Shown here piece by piece: positions 8,731-13,974 of a DNA stretch of 13,974 nucleotides (its first letter is position 1; every line of letters starts with the position of its first letter). Made by a program: the position numbers and the translations under genes. The notes under the pieces were generated by a model. That model searched no databases and was not told where the DNA came from. It saw only the letters and a list, made by a program, of their open reading frames with translations. The DNA lies in NCBI GenBank assembly GCA_003550305.1, contig QKYT01000058.1:66574-80547 (forward strand), read 5' to 3'. The DNA comes from Glomus cerebriforme (taxonomy: Eukaryota; Glomeromycota; Glomeromycetes; Glomerales; Glomeraceae).

Positions 8731-9096
8731 TTTATAATGTAATTTATTGAAATATAATATTACGCTTCAGAAAATGTTAGTATGAAATTTGTGCTTTATG
8801 TGTGATGTCGCACAGCTTTGTTGTTCAGTGTATTTATAACATAAAAAAAAATTATCAGCTTATTTCTGTTTGTAAATTTTAATGTGAGAATTTGTTTTAT
8901 TTTTTTCTTGGGCTTTATATCGATTTATGAATAAGTTATACAAATGTTTTTTTATTTTTTATTTTAAGTATGTGTATTTATTAGGTTTAGCTATCTATTG
9001 TATATATTTAAAAAGCATGTATAATTTTTTTAAAATTTAATAAATCTATGATTTAAACATAATGATGTAATAGTAATTTTAGCATTAATTCCTATT
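8731..9096. other. Spacer between the SAM-like relic and the end of the CRN gene
   Basis: A/T-rich, no coding pattern. It would hold the 3' untranslated region of the CRN gene (minus strand). Confidence 0.45.
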
Positions 9097-9607
9097 CTAA
9101 TTTGAGTGTTGGTAACAAAAATCACTAGAAGTTACAGTACGCTTACAATGTTTACCAGCGGAAGTGATCCCTCTACATTTTTTAGATTTTCAGGTGTTAT
9201 CATCACTATTATCCTCCAAATCCAATTTTCCTAATTTTCTTTTTGCATTGGCCATACAAGAAGAACCAGAAACAGGTTCCGATTCAGCTGATAAAGAAAC
9301 TTTCCAATTGGAAGGCATTGAAAGTCCATTTTCTTTATGCTGTAATACACGAGCAGAAACAAAAGCACTTTTTTTGTAAAAGGCAATGGCGACCTCAACC
9401 ATTGTCTTGACATAACTTGGAATATTTACTCGGTAGTTTTTTTCATCAATTTGATTTAATCATTCTACAGCCTTTTTTTTCATTTCATCACAGTCTTCTG
9501 ATGTGGCAAGCTTAAACTCAAAAGTGATGCTGATGACCTTTTTTTGGTTGGTAGGAATAATCCGAATATCTGCACGACCTAACCCAACTTCATGATTGGA
9601 TACAACC
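9097..9607 (-). pseudogene. Out-of-frame 3' part of the CRN gene: PD-(D/E)XK (DUF1703-like) nuclease and C-terminal Cys/His zinc-type motif
   Basis: From about 9607 the family homology moves to another minus-strand frame. Visible motifs are SNHEVGLGRADIRIIP and FEFKLAT, which supply the D...ExK catalytic signature of PD-(D/E)XK nucleases of the DUF1703 type. MVEVAIAFYKKSAFVSARVL, the usual end of this domain, follows (ATG at 9402). Next comes a Ser-rich linker with a basic KRKLGK patch and an acidic stretch, then a motif with spacing C-x9-C-x9-C-x2-H (cysteine codons at 9177, 9147 and 9117; histidine at 9108), ending at TAG 9099-9097. Three breaks are seen: one base too few near 9603-9609, TGA at 9462-9460 and TGA at 9192-9190. 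All other codons keep domain character, so the decay is recent or partly sequencing error. The zinc-type motif resembles small eukaryotic CxGxTxxGxxC modules; that is a comparison from memory. Confidence 0.75.
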
Positions 9608-10895
9608 TGTAATCGTTACCATGATACATTGAAAGTGTTCCAAGGACAAATACATGATACCAATTCTCGTATAACTTAGTTCTTTTAGCATCAGCAATAT
9701 CATAGCAGGATATCATCTCCATATAAAGTGTAGAGAATCGCCTGCAAAATGTTTCAATATTTTTTTCAAACAGTAAATCGTAGAGATTATTATTTATCAT
9801 TGAATGATTTTTGCCTATTATTTGATTAATCCACTGTCTCCATTGTTCAGCAACTTCTCTGTTTGGAATCATAAGTTTGACCTTGGTATTATTCCCCCAT
9901 TGATCAACAACTTTATTTTTTAGTCTATCATCAGCACCATCTATTTCTGCGACCAGGTAACCACTATAATAAAGCAAAGTATAGATTGTATCTATATTAA
10001 GTTCCTTTTTTATGGTATTATATCGGAGACATGACATGAGTTGTGCTTCAATAAATAATTTATTGACTTGTTTTGAATAAAAGGAGTAGAAAATAATATT
10101 GAACTGTTCTTCAATACTTTGATCACATCTTTTCAGACAATTTATAAGTGTTTTTGCTGATCCACTATTGGTCCAGTAATCAGCAATAATACCAGATTTT
10201 AAACACGATACAATTGAATACGGGTTATATATACATGTCCCAATACTTGTTTTATATCCATTGTAGTGGATGCTTAAATTATCGAGAGTAATGTCTTTCA
10301 GTGTACTTTCTTTTAGCAGAACATTAACTTCTTTTTCAGTAAATCCAAAAGAGTCTGAAAAATAAGCACGTTCGTGTATCGATGGCAATACATGCATTGG
10401 AAAATGTTCCACATTGTTAAGTCCTGACAAAAAGGTTGCTTGGTCTAGCGGAAGGAGCCTAACAAAAAGTGTTTTGTGCACATCTGGATTGTCCTGCTCC
10501 AAAGATTTTAGGTTATTCTTTAAACTCAAGTATGTATTGCATTCAACTAATAATGAAAAATAGGTTACCTTTGCTACATTCGAGTACATAGATTGAAATA
10601 GAGAGTTAATGTCCTCGTAATCTTTGTTTTTTGCATGCTTCATAGGCCAATCGTACTCGTCAATAAGAATAACAGAACTTTTATTATAGCACTTACGAAG
10701 ATAACGTGCTAATCTAGAGAGGGAGTTTATTAAAGCTGACTGATCAGTTGTTCCCCTGAGGATCTTTTTAAAAAAGTCTTCTTCATTCATTTCAAGAAGA
10801 TTATTATCAATAATATAACGATGTTGTTCATAGAGATCTGATAGTCTTTTTTTGATGGAATTTAGCATTAACTTCCAGCTTCTACTGTTAATATC
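9579..10895 (-). CDS. Exon 6 of the CRN gene: rest of the AAA-ATPase-like domain, ending at a TAG before the nuclease
   Basis: The acceptor TTATTAG (10897-10896) opens the exon in phase 0 with DINSRSWK, which continues the domain without loss. The long frame has the Walker B-like IDEYDWPM and, near the end, the region FCRRFSTLYMEMISCYD...ENWYHVFVLGTL, which in this family leads directly into the DUF1703/PD-(D/E)XK nuclease. Instead the frame runs out of register after YHGNDYR and meets TAG at 9581-9579. Starting translation at the internal ATG (10868) would omit nine family-like residues, so the spliced start is preferred. Confidence 0.8.
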   Translation of the reverse strand, partial: DINSRSWKLMLNSIKKRLSDLYEQHRYIIDNNLLEMNEEDFFKKILRGTTDQSALINSLSRLARYLRKCYNKSSVILIDEYDWPMKHAKNKDYEDINSLFQSMYSNVAKVTYFSLLVECNTYLSLKNNLKSLEQDNPDVHKTLFVRLLPLDQATFLSGLNNVEHFPMHVLPSIHERAYFSDSFGFTEKEVNVLLKESTLKDITLDNLSIHYNGYKTSIGTCIYNPYSIVSCLKSGIIADYWTNSGSAKTLINCLKRCDQSIEEQFNIIFYSFYSKQVNKLFIEAQLMSCLRYNTIKKELNIDTIYTLLYYSGYLVAEIDGADDRLKNKVVDQWGNNTKVKLMIPNREVAEQWRQWINQIIGKNHSMINNNLYDLLFEKNIETFCRRFSTLYMEMISCYDIADAKRTKLYENWYHVFVLGTLSMYHGNDYRLYPIMKLG

Positions 10896-12173
10896 CTAAT
10901 AAATAAGTTTTATTAGAATTGTCCTATGTAAAAGAAGATTGCATCACACTTACTTACCTTGAAACTAATATGAATAACGGGCCATTTGCCAAAGTGCAAC
11001 TTCATAAACCAATCAAATTTAAAAACTTTAAGATTTTTAAATGAACTAAGTCCTTTTGTTCTCTCTTCTTCAGTTAATGGTGGTGTAAGGAAGTCATTGA
11101 GCATTGACAGGTTTGTGGATTTGCCAAACTGACGAGGACGTGTAATCAGATTCACCTGTTCACCATAGATCATGAACTCCATGATAAAAAGTGATTTATC
11201 TACAAATGTGGTGCTAGTTGTAATGAATTTGGAAAACTCTGACACATCCGGAGTATAATTTTTATTAATAATTATGTTTGGGTGACCTTTCATAGTAAGG
11301 AAAGTGTCAGTAGTGATCAATCATTTAAATAACTTAAAATTTTAAAATTACTTCACCTTGGGATAATTCTATATTGAGCTCTTTTATACAATATGTGCAA
11401 ATATATGTTAGCAAATAATGGTCGTTGAATTAATAAGCACTTTAGGAACCTCACCTTTTGATTGTTCCGACCACGTTATCAGTTCCTTTTCCTCATCTTT
11501 TCTATCAAGATCTGAAAAATAAAGAACTGGAAAGTGAGATTAATGATAAATTTCAAACTGATTATAGATACTGTACCTCTGACTAGTCTGGTACGTTTTC
11601 TTGGCGGTTCATCTATTAAAAATATTTGATATTATTAATTATGACACAACAACGGTTATTAAAATCATGTGTTGACTAATTTATTACGATTCACTTACCA
11701 GTACCGGGTTGCTCTACAATAACGTGAATGTATTTTTTGGGTGGGTTTGACGATAAGAAGCAGGAAAGAAAAGCACAAGAATAAGTAAGTATTCGAATAT
11801 GACACAGTGTGGGAAAAAAAATATATTAAATCATGTTGACTAAACTTGTGACTCACTTACCAGTATCAGGAGCTCTAACTATAACTCGAATGTTACCTTC
11901 TTGGACACCACAAAAAGTTTCTCCAATTGTTTTTGCTGTATCCTTTAATTCGTCATTTAGTATTTCTTCAGAAATAGTTTGATCTGTATTAACTCCCCAT
12001 AACTTGAGTCTATCAGCATCAGTCCTAGCAAAGTCATTCTGTTTTCTCTCCTTAATAGCTTTTTTGAGGTCGTCAATGTCATTACCATCTCCGATAATGA
12101 CTTTGAATTTAGAATTATTTCGTATATCAAAACACCAAAGTGTAATTTGTGTGCCAAGAATTACGATAGGCAT
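9579..12173 (-). CDS. Crinkler (CRN)-type protein: ubiquitin-like header, NLS linker and AAA-ATPase-like domain (six exons)
   Basis: Spliced model on the minus strand with exons 12173-11861, 11713-11699, 11612-11577, 11511-11455, 11286-10958 and 10895-9579. Introns are 147, 86, 65, 168 and 62 nt. Introns 1-4 are all phase 1 and intron 5 is phase 0, so the frame closes exactly, giving 688 codons plus TAG. The start is the first ATG (12173); the open frame upstream has no other ATG. Residues 1-104 resemble the CRN ubiquitin-like header (ITLWCF near the start, LKLWGV later). Residues 110-121 are a basic nuclear-localisation-type stretch containing PRKR. The P-loop RPRQFGKST is at about 190-198 and a Walker B-like VILIDEYD at about 325-332, as in the predicted AAA-ATPase-like family paired with DUF1703 nucleases. 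CRN proteins are regarded as secreted or nuclear effectors; no clear signal peptide is visible. The nuclease half lies beyond the stop in another frame (see 9097-9607). The family call is strong; the biological role is inferred. Confidence 0.85.
10958..11286 (-). CDS. Exon 5 of the CRN gene: start of the AAA-ATPase-like domain with the P-loop
   Basis: The acceptor is placed at 11287 because a stop codon lies in frame just upstream and the phase must be 1. The upstream TACTGAC is a good branch-point match and is followed by a pyrimidine-rich tract ending in AAAG. The exon encodes residues 141-250, including FVDKSLFI, typical of the family N-terminus, and the Walker A motif RPRQFGKSTNLSML. It ends at SFK before a GTAAGTAAGT donor. 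An apparent earlier start near 11320 uses TTG and is not needed in the spliced model. Confidence 0.8.
11455..11713 (-). CDS. Exons 2-4 of the CRN gene: three tiny phase 1-1 linker exons with a nuclear-localisation motif
   Basis: The three exons are 15 nt (11713-11699), 36 nt (11612-11577) and 57 nt (11511-11455). All start and end in phase 1, so any of them can be skipped without changing the frame. Exon 2 adds EQPGT. Exon 3 encodes DEPPRKRTRLVR, a compact basic motif. Exon 4 encodes DLDRKDEEKELITWSEQSK, a charged, probably helical connector. Splice sites are good: acceptors TTGTAG, TTAATAG and TTTTTCAG; donors GTAAGT, GTACAG and GTGAGG. The 15-nt exon is the least certain. No other AG occurs in the 124 nt before its acceptor, which supports the acceptor chosen. 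Together the exons join the header to the P-loop domain. Confidence 0.7.
11650..11900 (-). repeat. Imperfect tandem duplication of an exon-end plus intron-start unit, offset 162 bp
   Basis: The end of exon 1 plus the start of intron 1 (about 11900-11800) is repeated by the end of intron 1, exon 2 and the start of intron 2 (about 11738-11650). Both read IxVIVxxPxT before an identical GTAAGTGA donor, and both introns continue with TTAGTCAACA, TGATTT and a later TGTGTCATA at matching spacing. In the second copy most of the exon-like sequence is intronic under the splice model, because the only AG acceptor lies within it. Confidence 0.75.
11861..12173 (-). CDS. Exon 1 of the CRN gene: ubiquitin-like header domain
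   Basis: This exon encodes 104 residues and one base of codon 105. The first 25 residues are hydrophobic and beta-strand-like (ITLWCFDIR), followed by a helix rich in K/D (DLKKAIKERK) and then DADRLKLWGV. This strand-helix-strand order is typical of the CRN header that precedes varied effector domains in oomycetes, chytrids and AM fungi. The oomycete LFLAK motif is replaced by LKLW, as is usual outside oomycetes. The exon ends ...VIVRAPDT before a consensus GTAAGT donor. That end is duplicated just downstream (see the repeat at 11650-11900). An antisense open frame over 12004-12198 is a shadow of this exon. Confidence 0.8.
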
Positions 12174-12940
12174 CGTTATATTACAAATAGACACGTAAAT
12201 TATTTTTTCACAAATAGGATATATATGAGAAATCAATGTCACACAGATTGATCTGACTCATCAATTGATAAGTTTTACACATAGATATAAAAAAAGTTAG
12301 ATCGTGACCCATAGTCACAGTCTCTGACATTTATGGCAAGCTGAGTTGGGATATTTTAACTGTCATGTATTTGATGTTTTTTAACTGTCCATGCTTGATA
12401 ATTTTTGTGTTTGATGTTTTATGTATGGATGAATCAACTCTATATTATCACTGATCGACATCATATGTGATGCTTTCAAGCCGGCTGAATTTTCAAAATA
12501 ATTTTGGGCACATAATTTTGTAACTTTATTTTAATAAAATAATGAATATTTTTCAACTGTTACAATAGCATTAATTTTAATTGAAAAATAAATATAAAAA
12601 TGTTAATTTAGGTAGTCAACATCAAATTATACTAATAATTATTAAAGAAAAAAGTCAAATAAAACTTCAGAGAAAAATTCAGCCAAAATCTACAAAAAAT
12701 AATGAAAAGAAACATTAACAAAAAGTTTCTTACAAAAAAATATATAGTTTGTTATCTATCCATTATCTAAAAATAGAAGCTGAACCTAGCCTATAAAATA
12801 AAGAAATTCTTTCTAATGAAAAAATAAAAAAAAAACTAAATTCAAAGGATATCTTTAAAACTATTCACATTCTAAACTTGATACAAAGATTCTTCTAAAA
12901 AAAATAAAAGAAAAATAAAATTTAAAGTTGCAAAACTTAC
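12174..12940. other. Region upstream of the CRN gene
   Basis: No coding pattern beyond the possible TATA-like site. It includes a short near-repeat of AACTGTC-ATG-TTGAT type at 12359-12420, and further left becomes A-rich. Confidence 0.45.
12284..12292 (-). promoter_or_regulatory. Possible TATA-like element upstream of the CRN gene
   Basis: Minus-strand TTTATATCT lies about 115 bp upstream of the chosen ATG. Paired GTGAC/GTCAC motifs sit just beyond it at 12304-12317. In DNA this AT-rich, TATA-like words are frequent by chance, so the call is weak. Confidence 0.2.
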
Positions 12941-12993
12941 CCATTTCGTTACCTCGAGCCCAAAATCTATAAAAAAATAAAAGAAACATTAGT
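12677..12993 (-). repeat. Two diverged copies of a 3'-splice-site-like segment
   Basis: Minus-strand TAATGTTTCTTTT, a T-rich tract, TAG and ATTTTGG occur at about 12993-12957 and again at about 12719-12681, about 275 bp apart in the same orientation. Confidence 0.55.
12941..12966 (-). other. Candidate 26-nt exon between strong splice signals
   Basis: On the minus strand, TTACTAAT (branch-point-like) is followed by a T-rich tract and TTTATAG at 12967, then 26 nt ending ATGG, then a GTAAGT donor at 12940. This may be a 5' exon of a transcript on this strand. The gene it belongs to is not visible; joining it to the CRN gene is possible but unproven. Confidence 0.25.
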
Positions 12994-13974
12994 AAGTTTT
13001 GTGACAAAATATGAACTAATTTACAAATAAACTGAAAAAAATGGTAAGTTTATGCAAAATAATATTAAATTAGTTTAATATCATCAATTCATTTGACAAT
13101 GAACATTAAGATCATTACATGAACAATTAATTGTATTATGAGATAGATGTATTTGATATTGTAATCTGTAATAGATGATAATGTATAAGAAATATTCTTT
13201 GATGAATTTCTACGTGAAAAATCAATTTATAAGAAAAATTAACGAGATTTATAATTAATAATAAAATAATTAACGTAAAAATTGAATCAATATTTTTATT
13301 GATTAAATAATCGTTAATCGGTAATTGAAGAATTTACGGACCAAAATTTTGTATGTAGCATATTTTTAAATCAAATTATAACTTTAAATGGAAAAAGGCT
13401 AGAGTACATTATACTGGATCGAAATTATAGATAGAACAAAAAAAAAAAGATTTTATCATGATATGAGAAAAAAAATGTAAAATGTTTTTTTTACTTGAAA
13501 ATCAATTTTTCGTACTTTTCGTAGAAACTTGAAAGTCATTAGATAATTTTTTGGAAAAGATTTGTTTTTTTATTTTAGTAATAAAGTTTTGTGAATAATT
13601 ACAGTAAATAAATATTATAAGCTTTAAAGACAGAAAAGTATATGAACGTTAAAAAAGAAATAAAAAAAAATAAAAAAATATTGTAAAAGTTCACAAAAAT
13701 AAATAAATATAAAATTTTATATATGAACAAGTTAACTTTGAACGTAACAGGGAGCTTTAAATAGGCTTTTTTTCAAAATTGGTCATATCAGATATAATTG
13801 AATTTAATATACCTAAATCAAGATTTTATAAAAATATGTTTAATAAACCTAAATTAAATGTGTTACTGATGATTTGGGTTTATTGCAAGATAAAAAAATT
13901 TTTTCAAATCTTACAAACTTTTTCAGTATGTCTAATGAAAAAAGTGATTGAAAAGTGATTGTAAGGTAATTGAA
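12994..13974. other. Right-edge AT-rich region
   Basis: No gene, repeat family or RNA recognised. The sequence is A/T-dominated with short homopolymers on both strands. Confidence 0.5.

Noticed and set aside
9164..9379. Plus-strand open frame over the nuclease region
   Set aside because: Antisense shadow of the nuclease and linker reading frame on the minus strand, which has family motifs.
9231..9413. Second minus-strand frame over the nuclease C-terminus
   Set aside because: Overlaps the frame with recognisable nuclease motifs; its own protein shows none.
12004..12198. Plus-strand open frame opposite the CRN header
   Set aside because: Antisense of exon 1, without family resemblance.
1..13974. 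Search by eye for tRNA, rRNA, CRISPR arrays, riboswitches and bacterial-type operons
   Set aside because: No tRNA T-loop with matching arms, no regularly spaced repeats and no ribosome-binding-site gene strings; the intron structure shows a eukaryotic source.

Overview
The window looks like nuclear DNA of a very AT-rich fungus, most likely an arbuscular mycorrhizal fungus (Glomeromycotina, Rhizophagus-like). The reasons are: a Crinkler (CRN)-type protein gene with short GT-AG introns of 62 to 168 nt; a fungal cytochrome P450 relic; a relic of a SAM-like protein family that I know only from Rhizophagus-type genomes; and long A/T-rich gaps. This is judged from the sequence alone, without a database search. 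No bacterial operons, tRNA, rRNA or CRISPR array were seen.

Left half (1-6806): this part is dominated by at least five copies of one small family of Asn/Ser/Gln-rich proteins. Two copies are still open on the minus strand (1879-2382 and 6243-6806). Two are decayed on the plus strand (about 657-945 and 4601-4835). One survives only as a C-terminal tail (3613-3657). Between them, at 5069-5945, lies a plus-strand cytochrome P450 pseudogene with several frameshifts and no heme-cysteine loop.

Middle (6807-9096): a 135-bp MITE-like element with 13-14 bp terminal inverted repeats (7076-7210), AT-rich spacer, and a decayed minus-strand SAM-like-family pseudogene (8063-8730).

Right half (9097-12173, minus strand): the main gene. 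I reconstruct six exons from splice signals and reading phase. They encode a ubiquitin-like CRN header, a linker with a basic nuclear-localisation-type motif carried on very short exons, and a predicted AAA-ATPase-like P-loop domain, 688 codons in all to the first stop. Beyond that stop, in a neighbouring frame, the DNA still carries a PD-(D/E)XK nuclease domain and a C-terminal Cys/His zinc-binding-like motif. These are separated from the ATPase by a one-base frameshift and interrupted by two TGA codons. The gene is therefore either truncated after its NTPase domain or a young pseudogene of a larger header-NTPase-nuclease-zinc protein.

Right edge (12174-13974): no gene identified. It holds a possible promoter and a pair of diverged repeats that look like 3' splice sites, one next to a 26-nt candidate exon. 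The window as a whole reads as an effector-rich, repeat-rich compartment with several dead genes around one nearly intact effector-type gene. Nothing suggests that the separate genes act in a shared pathway.
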